The notes beneath the pieces are model-generated. The model saw only the letters and a list, made by a program, of their open reading frames with translations, was not told the origin of the DNA and made no database searches. From Niveibacterium umoris (GTDB lineage Bacteria; Pseudomonadota; Gammaproteobacteria; Burkholderiales; Rhodocyclaceae), in the NCBI RefSeq assembly GCF_014197015.1, contig NZ_JACIET010000002.1, positions 868,001 to 932,000 on the forward strand: a stretch of DNA of 64,000 bases, written 5' to 3'. Position 1 is the stretch's first letter; each line of letters starts with the position of its first letter. Below, piece after piece: positions 16,387 through 24,872 of the stretch. The position numbers were made by a program, and so were the translations under genes.

Positions 16387-18774
16387 ATGCAACAGCAGTT
16401 TCCCCAAATACGATCGACGCGAGGCGGCTGGGCCGTACTCGCAGCGTCCGCGTCCGTGTTGCTCGCCGCGTGTGGCGGTGGCAGCGGCGGCAACAGCGCG
16501 AGCGAGGCGCAGGCCGTACCGGTCGCGCTGAGCGAAGCGACGCTGGTGGTGCCGGCGGAAACCCTGCCGGCCGCGGCGGCGACCATGCTGGCCGAGCCCG
16601 CCTTCCACGTTGCGCCGGTGCTGCTCGAAGAACCGGATGACCTCGACGAGTCGGACAACGCCGCAAGCGCGAGCATCAAGCCGCATGTTCAGGCCGTGCC
16701 GTCCGAACAGGCCGCCATGGCGACGCGCCACCTCACCGTTGACGCGCTGCAGACCGCACGGCGCATGCAGCCGCGCATGACGCTGCCGCTCAATCCGGAT
16801 GGCAGCGTTGCGCCGCTGGCCGCGAGCACGGCGGTATCCACCTACACCCCGGCGCAGATCCGCGCCGCCTACGGCCTGCCGGCGCTGCCCGCTGCGGGCG
16901 CTGCGTTGAGCGCGGCGCAAGCGGCGCAACTGGGCGCGGGCCAGACGATCTACATCGTCGATGCGCAGCACGACCCGAACGTCGTGGCCGAGCTCAATGC
17001 CTTCAACCAGAAGTTCGGCCTGCCGGCTTGCACCAGCCGCACGATCGCGGCCGGCACCGCCCTGCCGCTCGCCGCTGCGTCCACCTCGGGCTGCGAATTC
17101 GCCGTGGCCTACAGCAGCGCCAGCGGCACCCTGACCAATACCGCGCCTGCCTACGATTCGGGCTGGGCCACCGAGATCACGCTCGACGTGCAGTGGGCGC
17201 ATGCCACCGCGCCGCTGGCGCGCATCGTCCTGATCGAAGCGCCGGACGCTTCGCTCAACAGCCTGATCGGCGCGGTGCGCCTCGCCAACACGATGGGCCC
17301 GGGCGTGGTGTCGATGAGTTTCGGCGCCAATGAAGGCAGCTGGACCAGTTCGGTGGATGCTGCGTTCACTGGCGCGGGCATGAGCTACCTTGCGGCGACC
17401 GGCGATTCCGGCGCGGCCGTGTCCTGGCCCGCGGTGTCGGCCAACGTGCTTGCCGTGGGCGGCACCTCGCTCACTTACACCGGCAGCGGTGCACGGCGTG
17501 AAACCGGCTGGTCGGGCACCGGCGGCGGCGTCAGCGCCTATGTGCCGACGCCGGCCTACCAGAAGAGCGCGGTACCGGGCGTGGGCGGTCTCGCCAGCCG
17601 TGGCGTCGCCGACGTTGCGTTCAACGCGGACCCGGCGACCGGCCAGTTCGTCGCCGTGATCCAGCCGGGCAGTTCTGCGGTGAACTGGATCAGTGCCGGT
17701 GGCACCAGTCTCTCGACGCCACAATGGGCGGGCCTGGTAGCGGTGGCCAACGCGATGCGCGCGCAAGCTGGCAAGCCGGCGCTGGGCGCCCCGCACATCG
17801 CGCTGTACGGCCAGATCGGCGCGATCCCCGGCAGCTACGCCGCGGCCTTCGCTGACGTGACGACCGGCGCGGATGGCAGCTGCGCCAGCTGCACCGCACG
17901 TACCGGGTACGACCATCTGACGGGGCTCGGCACGCCGAACGCCGCGGCGCTGCTGAGCGCCTTGGGTGGCAGCAGTGCGAGCGCGCCGCCGACGGCGCCG
18001 GTTGTCACCGCCGCAGCGATCAGCGGCAAGGTCGGTACGCCGCTCAGTTTCAGCGTCACGGTGAGCGCCGCCAATCCGGTGACCTATACGCTCAGCGGCG
18101 CGCCCAGCGGCATGTCGATCAACACATCGGGCGTGGTCAGCTGGGCGAGCCCGGTCGCCGGCAGCTACGCGGTGACGGTGGTGGCCAGGGACAGCAAGAC
18201 CGCCCTTTCCGGTCAGGCGGTCTACTCCGTCAAGATCGATCCGCCGACAGCGCCGACGGTGGCTTCGGCCTCGATCAACGCGACCGCCGGAACGCCGCTG
18301 TCCTTCAACGTGGCGGTGACCGCCAGCAACGCGGTCAGCTACACGCTGGCTGGCGCTCCGACCGGCATGACGATCAGCACCAGCGGTGTGCTGAGCTGGG
18401 CGAATCCGCTCGTCGGCAGCTACACCGTCACGGTAAGGGCGAAGGACAGCAAGACCGGGCTCACGGGTCAGGGCGTCATCAAGCTGACGGTTGCCGCGCC
18501 TGTCGCCGGGCCGGTGATCAAGGCGCCGCCGCTCACCGGTGTGGCGGGGGTGCCGCTGTCGGGCACGATCAGCGTCTCGAACCCGAGCGGCCAGTCGCTG
18601 TCGGTGACGATCACCGGGATCCCGATGGGTGTCACGTTGGCGCTCAGCGGGCAATCGATCCTGCTGAACTGGGCGAGACCGGTGACCGGCGGCTACACGC
18701 TGACGATTACCGCGAAAGATGCGAGCGGCAAGACCGCACAGGTAACCATGCCGATCACGATTACTGCGAAGTAG
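16387..18774 (+). CDS. sedolisin (S53) serine protease lipoprotein with Ig-like repeats
   Basis: 795 residues. A lipobox (LLAAC, Cys29) follows a short signal peptide, so the protein is membrane-anchored on the outside or in the periplasm. The S53 catalytic residues are all visible: Glu263 and Asp267 (WATEITLD), oxyanion Asp340 (ATGDSGA) and Ser441 (GGTSLSTPQW). Residues about 545-795 are three roughly 80-residue Ig-like (He_PIG type) repeats with the recurring core GTPLSF, PSGMSI or PTGMTI, SGVVSW or SGVLSW, and SYAVTV or SYTVTV. The usual long activation prodomain is not recognisable in residues 30-150, which are low-complexity and Ala-rich. ATG at 16387 has AAGGAG 6 bases upstream. Translation is probably governed by the upstream c-di-GMP riboswitch. 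Confidence 0.92.
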   Translation: MQQQFPQIRSTRGGWAVLAASASVLLAACGGGSGGNSASEAQAVPVALSEATLVVPAETLPAAAATMLAEPAFHVAPVLLEEPDDLDESDNAASASIKPHVQAVPSEQAAMATRHLTVDALQTARRMQPRMTLPLNPDGSVAPLAASTAVSTYTPAQIRAAYGLPALPAAGAALSAAQAAQLGAGQTIYIVDAQHDPNVVAELNAFNQKFGLPACTSRTIAAGTALPLAAASTSGCEFAVAYSSASGTLTNTAPAYDSGWATEITLDVQWAHATAPLARIVLIEAPDASLNSLIGAVRLANTMGPGVVSMSFGANEGSWTSSVDAAFTGAGMSYLAATGDSGAAVSWPAVSANVLAVGGTSLTYTGSGARRETGWSGTGGGVSAYVPTPAYQKSAVPGVGGLASRGVADVAFNADPATGQFVAVIQPGSSAVNWISAGGTSLSTPQWAGLVAVANAMRAQAGKPALGAPHIALYGQIGAIPGSYAAAFADVTTGADGSCASCTARTGYDHLTGLGTPNAAALLSALGGSSASAPPTAPVVTAAAISGKVGTPLSFSVTVSAANPVTYTLSGAPSGMSINTSGVVSWASPVAGSYAVTVVARDSKTALSGQAVYSVKIDPPTAPTVASASINATAGTPLSFNVAVTASNAVSYTLAGAPTGMTISTSGVLSWANPLVGSYTVTVRAKDSKTGLTGQGVIKLTVAAPVAGPVIKAPPLTGVAGVPLSGTISVSNPSGQSLSVTITGIPMGVTLALSGQSILLNWARPVTGGYTLTITAKDASGKTAQVTMPITITAK

Positions 18775-18806
18775 GGGGAGCCGGCCCCGCAGGGGGGCCG
18801 GATTTG

Positions 18807-18845
18807 ACGGCCGCCCGGCGAGCAGCGGGCGGTCATCTTTTTTTT
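18807..18845 (+). terminator. intrinsic terminator of the sedolisin gene
   Basis: GGCCGCCCG, an 8-base loop (GCGAGCAG), then CGGGCGGTC and a run of T form a standard Rho-independent terminator 30 bases after the stop. A second hairpin (CCGGCCCC/GGGGGCCGG, 18781-18801) precedes it. Confidence 0.85.
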
Positions 18846-18847
18846 GC

Positions 18848-19654
18848 TCAGCTCCAGTCGTCGGAACCGCTGCTGGCGCTGTCGTCCCAGCCGCCGGAGT
18901 CACTGACGCCGAAGTCGCTGCCGCCCATGTCGTAGCGCTTGTCGTCAAACACTTCGCTGCCGGTGTCGATGGGGGTGTAGCTGCTGGTGTGGCGTTCGCC
19001 GCCGTCGAGTACCCGGTGCATCAGCGCTTCGCCCGCCACTACGCCAGCGCCCACTGCGACGCCGGTGGCCAGCCCGCCGAGCATGCTCGAACCGATGCCG
19101 CTGCCGGTTGCGCCGGCAGGGGCCGGGCCATAGCCCGGCGCGGGGGCGCCATAGCCATACGCGGCCGGACCGTAGCCGCCAGCTGCAACAACCTGCGGCG
19201 CGCGCGCGCGTGCCTGCACCCAGCGCGCGAGCAGGAAGAAGATCGCGATGGCGGCGCCGGCGAACAGCACCCAGATCCACGGTGAGCCGCGGGAAGGCGC
19301 GGCACCGTCCGGGAATCCTGCGACAGTCGGTGTTGCGAGCGCGGTGCGCAGCGACTGCAGCGCCTGGGGCTTGGCGAAGCCCAGATCCGGGGCGATGCGC
19401 TCTGCCCGTGAAAGCTCGCTGCGTGCCTCGGCGAGTTTGCCTTCCTTCGCGAGGATCTCCGCCTCGACGAAGTGTGCCTTCGCGCTGTTCGGGTGGTCGC
19501 GCAAGACCTGCGCCATCATGTCTTCCGCCTCTTTGAGGCGACCCGATTCGGCCGTCTGATACACCTGATGCAGCGTGGGTTCCGCGGCCGATGCGAGCGC
19601 CGGGGTCATCAGCAGCGTGGCGCAGGCAAGGCTGGCAATGAGCGTTCGTGTCAT
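18848..19654 (-). CDS. TPR-containing membrane protein of unknown function
   Basis: 268 residues: a signal peptide (MTRTLIASLACATLLMTPALA), two tetratricopeptide-like helices (about 30-100, YQTAESGRLKEAEDMMAQVL and AHFVEAEILAKEGKLAEA), a membrane helix (WIWVLFAGAAIAIFFLLA, near residue 135), a Gly/Tyr/Pro-rich stretch (GYGPAAYGYGAPAPGYG), a Gly/Ala-rich hydrophobic segment and a Ser/Asp-rich acidic tail ending GSDDWS. The periplasmic TPR part probably binds protein partners. The start has GGAGA 7 bases upstream. It converges with the sedolisin gene, whose terminator lies immediately beyond its stop. I do not recognise a named family. Confidence 0.7.
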   Translation of the reverse strand: MTRTLIASLACATLLMTPALASAAEPTLHQVYQTAESGRLKEAEDMMAQVLRDHPNSAKAHFVEAEILAKEGKLAEARSELSRAERIAPDLGFAKPQALQSLRTALATPTVAGFPDGAAPSRGSPWIWVLFAGAAIAIFFLLARWVQARARAPQVVAAGGYGPAAYGYGAPAPGYGPAPAGATGSGIGSSMLGGLATGVAVGAGVVAGEALMHRVLDGGERHTSSYTPIDTGSEVFDDKRYDMGGSDFGVSDSGGWDDSASSGSDDWS

Positions 19655-19962
19655 GTCCGTTCTCCGATTCATCGTTGCTGCGAATATCCGGTCGCGGGGA
19701 GCGTTTTCAAGCGCCCCGCCGCGAACTGCATCGCCGCAATGCAGCGCTGGCGATGGCAGCTTCCGGGTCCGCACCGGCGTCATGCCGGTGGCGTACTGTG
19801 CCGCGATTTGTCCTGCCGATGCGTATCGTTGTCGCGAAAGTTGTATCGGTTTGTTGCTGCATCGGCTCGCACTGCCGAGCTGCGGCGTGAGATGTCCGCA
19901 ATGGCCGTCATCACCGCGCATTGAGCCTCGGAAAATGGGGATGCCGAATTTCGCTATGAACC
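19655..19962. other. intergenic stretch before the metal-efflux operon
   Basis: About 300 bases between two divergent genes. Open frames here are short and not family-like. The region must contain promoters for both directions; apart from the operator beginning at 19963 I see no convincing site. Confidence 0.5.
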
Positions 19963-19981
19963 TATCCCCCGGGAGGGGATA
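19963..19981 (+). promoter_or_regulatory. CsoR/RcnR-type operator overlapping the ribosome-binding site
   Basis: TATCCCC, 5 bases, then GGGGATA is a perfect 7-bp inverted repeat of the AT-flanked C/G-tract type bound by DUF156 metal-sensing repressors. The GGAGG within it doubles as the ribosome-binding site of the repressor gene, whose ATG follows directly, so the repressor would control its own operon. Confidence 0.75.
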
Positions 19982-20260
19982 ATGGCGGGCATGAGCACCC
20001 ATGCATCACACCCGGAAATCATCAAGCGCCTCAAGCGGGCGCAGGGTCACCTGAAAAGCATCGTCACGATGCTGGAAGAGGAACGGCCCTGCCTCGATAT
20101 CGCCCAGCAATTGCTGGCGGTGGAGAGGGCCATCGTCAACGCCAAGAAGGCCTTGGTGCACGACCATATCGACCACTGTCTGGAACACGCCGTTCGCGAT
20201 GGCAAGAGGAACGCCAGCGACACCGTCAGCGAGTTCAAGGCCATCACCAAGTACCTCTGA
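19982..20260 (+). CDS. CsoR/RcnR-family metal-sensing repressor
   Basis: 92 residues, an all-helical DUF156 repressor. Likely metal ligands are Cys37 (ERPCLD), His62 and Cys66 (HDHIDHCLEH). This CxxHxC spacing (25 and 4) is the CsoR/InrS pattern; RcnR has His at the last position. His7, His10 or His23 may add a fourth ligand, as in nickel sensor InrS. The next gene is an RcnA-like nickel/cobalt exporter, so Ni/Co sensing is more likely than copper. ATG at 19982 has the best ribosome-binding-site spacing; MSTHASHPEIIK at 19991 is the more family-like start. Confidence 0.85.
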   Translation: MAGMSTHASHPEIIKRLKRAQGHLKSIVTMLEEERPCLDIAQQLLAVERAIVNAKKALVHDHIDHCLEHAVRDGKRNASDTVSEFKAITKYL

Positions 20261-20269
20261 AAGCATTCC

Positions 20270-21406
20270 ATGACGGATTTTTCTGCCTTGCTGCAGCAGG
20301 GCAATGCCTGGCTGTTCCTGCCCAGCGCCGTGCTGCTCGGTGCGCTGCATGGCCTTGAGCCGGGGCATTCGAAGACCATGATGGCGGCGTTCATCGTCGC
20401 GGTGCGCGGCACCCTGACCCAGGCAGTCCTGCTCGGCCTCGCGGCGACCGTGTCGCACACCGCTGTCGTGTGGGCGGTGGCGATGGCGGGCCTTTACCTC
20501 GGACAGAACTGGAACCCGGAAACCAGCGAGCCCTACTTTCAGGTGCTGTCCGCGGTGTTGATCGTCGGCGTGGCCGCCTGGATGCTGTGGCGGACCTGGC
20601 GGTCGCAGCACAGCTGTTTTCATGGGCATGACCATGCTCTTGACCACGATCACGCGCATCACACCCATGATTCCTCGAAGCGCATCGACACCGGGCACGG
20701 CGTCGTGCAACTCGAAATCGACGAGAGCGGCGCCGCGCCGCGTTTCAGGCTGACCGCGGCGGCGGGGGCGCTTGCTTGGCGTGCCGGGCAGATTCGCGTC
20801 GAAACCGAGCGCGCGGATGGTTCGCGGCAGTCCTTCTCTTTCGCAGCGCGGGACGGCGGCTTTGATTCCCTTGAAGCGGTGCCAGAGCCCCACGAATTCG
20901 TCGCGCGCCTGCATCTCGATGACGGTCGCCATGCGCACGACTTCGACGTCGAGTTTGTTGAGCACGACCCCGCGCATCACCACGCGCTCGCCGACTATGG
21001 CGTACTCGACGAGGCGGCACCGGGTTATCAGGATCCCCATGAGTTGGCGCACGCGAACGACATCCGGCGCCGCTTTGCGAATCGTCAGGTGACGACCGGA
21101 CAGATTGTCCTGTTCGGGCTGACCGGTGGCTTGATCCCTTGCCCGGCGTCGATCACGGTGCTGCTGCTGTGCCTGCAGCTCAAGCGGGTGGCGCTGGGTG
21201 CCGCACTGGTGCTGGGTTTCAGCGTTGGTCTCGCGATCACGCTGGTCGCTTCCGGTGCGCTGGCGGCGCTGAGCGTGCGGCACGTTTCAAAGCGCTGGCG
21301 CGGTTTCGGCAGCTTTGCGCAGAAGGCGCCGTATTTCTCCGGCGCGCTGATCCTGCTGGTTGGCCTGTATGTCGGCGCCCATGGTGTGAGCACCCTGATG
21401 GCCTGA
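20270..21406 (+). CDS. RcnA/NicO-family nickel/cobalt exporter with large His-rich insert
   Basis: 378 residues. N-terminal helices carry LLGALHGLEPGHSKTMMAAF (the HX4DH-like metal motif of the family, here HGLEPGH) and C-terminal helices carry GGLIPCPASITVLLLCLQL. Between them (about 118-265) lies a long hydrophilic insert: a His-rich start (FHGHDHALDHDHAHHTH), then a beta-type segment with more His clusters (EHDPAHHHAL). E. coli RcnA is only about 274 residues. It would export Ni2+/Co2+ across the inner membrane. It follows the repressor by 9 bases. Confidence 0.88.
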   Translation: MTDFSALLQQGNAWLFLPSAVLLGALHGLEPGHSKTMMAAFIVAVRGTLTQAVLLGLAATVSHTAVVWAVAMAGLYLGQNWNPETSEPYFQVLSAVLIVGVAAWMLWRTWRSQHSCFHGHDHALDHDHAHHTHDSSKRIDTGHGVVQLEIDESGAAPRFRLTAAAGALAWRAGQIRVETERADGSRQSFSFAARDGGFDSLEAVPEPHEFVARLHLDDGRHAHDFDVEFVEHDPAHHHALADYGVLDEAAPGYQDPHELAHANDIRRRFANRQVTTGQIVLFGLTGGLIPCPASITVLLLCLQLKRVALGAALVLGFSVGLAITLVASGALAALSVRHVSKRWRGFGSFAQKAPYFSGALILLVGLYVGAHGVSTLMA

Positions 21407-21511
21407 GCACGCTGGCTTCCATCATCCAAACAGCGGGATGATGCAGGTCAGGCAGCCCGAAGGGCGCCTGCCGCATGCTTCCCGACCGTCTCCCCCCGAT
21501 TTGCGACCATC

Positions 21512-22447
21512 ATGAACGAACTCAAAGACCTCGCCGAACTCGAAACCGAAGACGCCGCGCCCGAGCGAGAGGCCGCCACCAAGCGCAGCACCTGGGTCAG
21601 CGTGGTGGTCAATGTCTGCCTCACCATCGGGCAGGTGGTCGCCGGCATCTGGTCCGGCTCGCAAGGTTTGATCGCCGACGGCATCCACTCGCTGTCCGAT
21701 CTGGTGGCCGACTTCGTCGTGCTGCTCGCCGTGCATCACAGCCAGAAGGCCCCCGACGACGATCACCACTACGGTCACCAGCGCTACGAGAATGCGGCCT
21801 CGCTGGTGCTCGGCGGACTGCTGCTCGCGGTAGGCGTTGGCATGATCTGGTCGGCCGCGCACAAGCTGCAGACGCCGGAGAGCATCCCCACCGTTCATAT
21901 GACGGCCTTGTGGGTGGCGATCAGCGCGCTGGTGGTGAAGGAAGTGCTGTTCCGCTACATGCTGCATGTCGCTGAAAAGGTGCGCTCGAGCATGCTGGTA
22001 GCCAATGCCTGGCATGCGCGCTCGGATGCCGCCTCGTCGCTGGTGGTCGCGATCGGTATCGGCGGCAACCTGATGGGCTACGCGCTGCTCGACCCGATCG
22101 CCGCGCTCATCGTTGGCTTCATGGTGGCGCGCATGGGCTGGAGTTTTTCCTGGGACGCGTTGCACGACCTGACCGATCGCGCCGCCACCGAAGAGCAGGT
22201 TGCCGCGATCGCCGCCGACATCCTCGCCACGCCGGGGGTGCTGGGCATGCACGAACTGAAGACACGCAAGACCGGCGACATGATCCTCGCCGACGTACAT
22301 CTCGAAATCGACGGCTCGCTGACGGTGACGCAGGGGCACGACATCGCGCGCCAGGCCAAGCTCACGGTGATGGCGCGGCACCCGGTGCTGTACCTGATGA
22401 CGCACGTCGACCCGGTGACGCCCAAGCCTGCGGCCGAGCCGACCTGA
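21512..22447 (+). CDS. cation diffusion facilitator (CDF) transporter
   Basis: 311 residues: membrane helices with the paired metal sites HSLSD (in ADGIHSLSDLVADF, helix 2) and HARSD (in AWHARSDAASS, helix 5), both HxxxD, then a cytoplasmic ferredoxin-like domain (AADILATPGVLGMHELKTR). CDF proteins exchange cytoplasmic divalent metal (Zn, Co, Fe, Cd) for protons. HxxxD in both helices is usually read as Zn/Co type. It lies 105 bases after the RcnA-like gene, suggesting a common metal-resistance block, though its own promoter is possible. No strong ribosome-binding site precedes ATG 21512. Confidence 0.9.
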   Translation: MNELKDLAELETEDAAPEREAATKRSTWVSVVVNVCLTIGQVVAGIWSGSQGLIADGIHSLSDLVADFVVLLAVHHSQKAPDDDHHYGHQRYENAASLVLGGLLLAVGVGMIWSAAHKLQTPESIPTVHMTALWVAISALVVKEVLFRYMLHVAEKVRSSMLVANAWHARSDAASSLVVAIGIGGNLMGYALLDPIAALIVGFMVARMGWSFSWDALHDLTDRAATEEQVAAIAADILATPGVLGMHELKTRKTGDMILADVHLEIDGSLTVTQGHDIARQAKLTVMARHPVLYLMTHVDPVTPKPAAEPT

Positions 22448-22475
22448 GCAGGCTGCCACGCCCGTTCTGGGGATT

Positions 22476-22498
22476 GCGGCTGGCGTCATGCCAGCCGC
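22476..22498 (+). terminator. hairpin after the CDF gene
   Basis: GCGGCTGGC, a 5-base loop, then GCCAGCCGC is a perfect 9-bp stem 28 bases after the CDF stop, followed only by TTGTG. It is a plausible weak terminator separating the metal and AEP blocks. Confidence 0.5.
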
Positions 22499-22544
22499 TT
22501 GTGCCGCGCAATCCGTAAAAGCAAACTTATGAAAAACAAGGGTT

Positions 22545-22574
22545 TTCTCAAAGACATCTAGACGTCTCTATATT
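22545..22574 (+). promoter_or_regulatory. phnS promoter with GntR-type operator
   Basis: A -35-like TTCTCA (22545-22550) and TATATT (22569-22574) flank AGACATCTAGACGTCT (22552-22567), a 16-bp palindrome with one mismatched base pair. The CATCTAGACGTC core recurs upstream of phnW and, as CATCTAGATG, upstream of the GntR gene at 31533. Placement between -35 and -10 fits repression. Confidence 0.7.
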
Positions 22575-22633
22575 GTCACAATTGCTTTCTAGAATGGCCG
22601 CGTTCTCCAGCTTCCCTTCCCACAGGAAACGCC

Positions 22634-23650
22634 ATGAAAGCCATCTTCCGTACCGCACTGCTTTCCGTCGCCGCGTTTGCCGCGGCAGCCCACGCCGACA
22701 CCACGCTGACCGTCTACACCGCGCTGGAAGCCGATCAGCTCAAGGTGTACCAGGCCAAGTTCGAAGAAGAGAACCCTGGCATCAAGCTGCGCTTCGTGCG
22801 CGATTCGACCGGCATCATCACCGCCAAGCTGCTGGCCGAGAAGGCGGCCCCGCAAGCCGACGTCGTTTATGGCGTTGCGGCCAGCTCGCTGCTGGTGCTG
22901 GAAAAGGAAGGCATGCTCGAAGCCTACGCGCCGGTCGGCGTCGACAAGCTCGACAAGCGCTACGTCGACGACGCGAATCCGCCCGCCTGGGTCGGCATGG
23001 ACGTGTGGGGCGCCACGGTGTGCTTCAACACCGTCGAGGCCGCCAAGCTCGGTCTGAAGAAACCCGAATCCTGGAAGGATCTGACCAAGCCGGAATACAA
23101 GGGCCGCATCGTGATGCCGAATCCGGCCTCCAGCGGTACCGGTTTCTTCGACGTCACCGCCTGGCTCACCACCTTCGGCGAGAAGGATGGCTGGGCCTAC
23201 ATGGACAAGCTGCACGAGAACATTGCGCAGTACACGCACTCCGGTTCCAAGCCCTGCAAGCAGGCGGCGGCCGGCGAATTCCCGATCGGTATTTCGTTCG
23301 AGTACCGCGCCGCCAAGCTCAAGGACAGCGGCGCGCCGATCGACCTGGTGTTCCCGAAGGAAGGCCTGGGCTGGGACGTTGAAGCCACAGCGATCATGAA
23401 GGGCACGAAGAACCTTGCGGCAGCGAAGAAGCTCGCCGACTGGTCGGCCTCGCGCTCGGCCAACGAGCTGTACGAGAAGAACTTCGCGATCGTCGCGATG
23501 CCGGGCGTGGCGCAGCCGAACGCCCACATCCCGGCCAACTACCCGCAGATGATGGTCAAGCAGGATCTGCGCTGGGCCGCGGCCAACCGCGACCGCATCC
23601 TCGCCGAGTGGACGCGCCGCTACGACGCCAAGTCCGAACCGAAGAAGTAA
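22634..23650 (+). CDS. phnS: 2-aminoethylphosphonate ABC transporter substrate-binding protein
   Basis: 338 residues, with a signal peptide (LLSVAAFAAAAHA, cut before DTT) and a periplasmic-binding fold of the extracellular-solute-binding type related to iron(III) binders (ADVVYGVAASSLLVLEKEG, SGTGFFDVTAWL). Position in front of phnT, phnU/V, phnW and phnX identifies it as the AEP-specific PhnS type. ATG 22634 follows a clear ribosome-binding site (CACAGGAAACGCC). Confidence 0.9.
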   Translation: MKAIFRTALLSVAAFAAAAHADTTLTVYTALEADQLKVYQAKFEEENPGIKLRFVRDSTGIITAKLLAEKAAPQADVVYGVAASSLLVLEKEGMLEAYAPVGVDKLDKRYVDDANPPAWVGMDVWGATVCFNTVEAAKLGLKKPESWKDLTKPEYKGRIVMPNPASSGTGFFDVTAWLTTFGEKDGWAYMDKLHENIAQYTHSGSKPCKQAAAGEFPIGISFEYRAAKLKDSGAPIDLVFPKEGLGWDVEATAIMKGTKNLAAAKKLADWSASRSANELYEKNFAIVAMPGVAQPNAHIPANYPQMMVKQDLRWAAANRDRILAEWTRRYDAKSEPKK

Positions 23651-23714
23651 GCACACAGCCCGGAACGCGCGGCCGCTGCCCCGGCCGCGCACGCCCCTCT
23701 TGAAGACACCGAGC

Positions 23715-24872
23715 ATGCACCGCGACGCGCTTCCCGACACCGATCTGCATCCCGCCGCCGCAGCTTTGGCGGCCGACGCCGTGGCAGGCGAGACGCACAT
23801 CCGCATCGATGGCATCGAGAAGCGCTTCGAAGCCTTCCGCGCCCTGCAACAGGTCAGCCTCGACATCCAGCGGGGTGAGCTGGTGTGTCTGCTGGGTCCG
23901 TCCGGCTGCGGCAAGACAACGCTGCTGCGCATTCTGGCCGGCCTGGAAAAACCGGACGCTGGCTCGGTGTCGAGTTTCGGCAAAGACATCACGCGGCTGC
24001 CGCCGGCGCGGCGCGAATTCGGCATCGTGTTCCAGTCGTATGCGCTGTTTCCGAATCTCGACGTCGCGAAGAACATCGCCTTCGGCCTCGATGGTCCGGG
24101 CGATCGCAAGCGCGCGCGGGTGACCGAGTTGCTGGCGCTGGTCGGGCTCTCCGGCAACGAGGAGAAGTATCCGGCGCAGTTGTCTGGCGGCCAGCAGCAG
24201 CGCGTCGCGCTGGCGCGGGCGCTGGCGACCAATCCGCGCCTGCTGCTGCTGGACGAGCCGCTTTCCGCGCTGGATGCGCGGGTGCGCGCCCACCTGCGTG
24301 GCGAGATCCGCGCCTTGCAGCAGCGCCTCGGCGTGACGACGGTGATGGTCACCCACGATCAGGAAGAAGCGTTGGCGATGGCCGACCGCATCGTGGTCAT
24401 GAACGCCGGCCGCATCGAGCAGATCGGCACACCGGAAGAGATTTACGAAGCGCCGGCGAACGCCTTCGTCGCCGGTTTCGTCGGCCAGGCAAACTGGCTC
24501 GCCGGATCGGTCGTCGACGCGGGCCGCGTCGCCATCGCGCAGAGCGAGCTTGCCGCGCAGGTGTCCCCATCGATGCCAAGCGGCGCGCAGGTTCGCCTGA
24601 TGATCCGGCCGGAGGATCTCGTCCTCCATGGCGGATGGACGCCAGACATGGCGGGCGACCCCAACACCGGGCTGGCGCAGGTGCTCGGCGCGGAACTGAT
24701 TGGCGGCGCCTATCGGGTCAGCCTGCTGTTGCCGCACTTGGGCGCCGCGCGTGTGCAGGCGGATGTGAGCCGCAGCGTGTACCGCCAGCGCTGCGCCGAG
24801 GCCTCGGTGATCCCGGTGACCCTTCCGGCCGAACGCTTGCGCGTGTTCCCGGCCGACGGAGCGAGCAGGTGA
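23715..24872 (+). CDS. phnT: 2-aminoethylphosphonate ABC transporter ATPase
   Basis: 385 residues, a CysA/PotA-type ABC ATPase: Walker A GPSGCGKTT, Q-loop FQSYALF, signature LSGGQQQR, Walker B LLLLDEP and the switch His in MVTHDQEE, then a C-terminal TOBE-like regulatory domain. The frame is open from a TTG at 23700, but ATG at 23715 is the more natural start. The last codons overlap the permease start as GTGA, so the two are translationally coupled. Confidence 0.9.
   Translation: MHRDALPDTDLHPAAAALAADAVAGETHIRIDGIEKRFEAFRALQQVSLDIQRGELVCLLGPSGCGKTTLLRILAGLEKPDAGSVSSFGKDITRLPPARREFGIVFQSYALFPNLDVAKNIAFGLDGPGDRKRARVTELLALVGLSGNEEKYPAQLSGGQQQRVALARALATNPRLLLLDEPLSALDARVRAHLRGEIRALQQRLGVTTVMVTHDQEEALAMADRIVVMNAGRIEQIGTPEEIYEAPANAFVAGFVGQANWLAGSVVDAGRVAIAQSELAAQVSPSMPSGAQVRLMIRPEDLVLHGGWTPDMAGDPNTGLAQVLGAELIGGAYRVSLLLPHLGAARVQADVSRSVYRQRCAEASVIPVTLPAERLRVFPADGASR

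Noticed and set aside
16345-18948. 867-codon open frame antisense to the sedolisin gene
   Set aside because: Arg/Gly/His-rich shadow with no motifs; the plus strand has a full catalytic set and a riboswitch.
22589-24352. 587-codon open frame antisense to phnS and phnT
   Set aside because: No family-like blocks; overlaps two well-supported genes completely.
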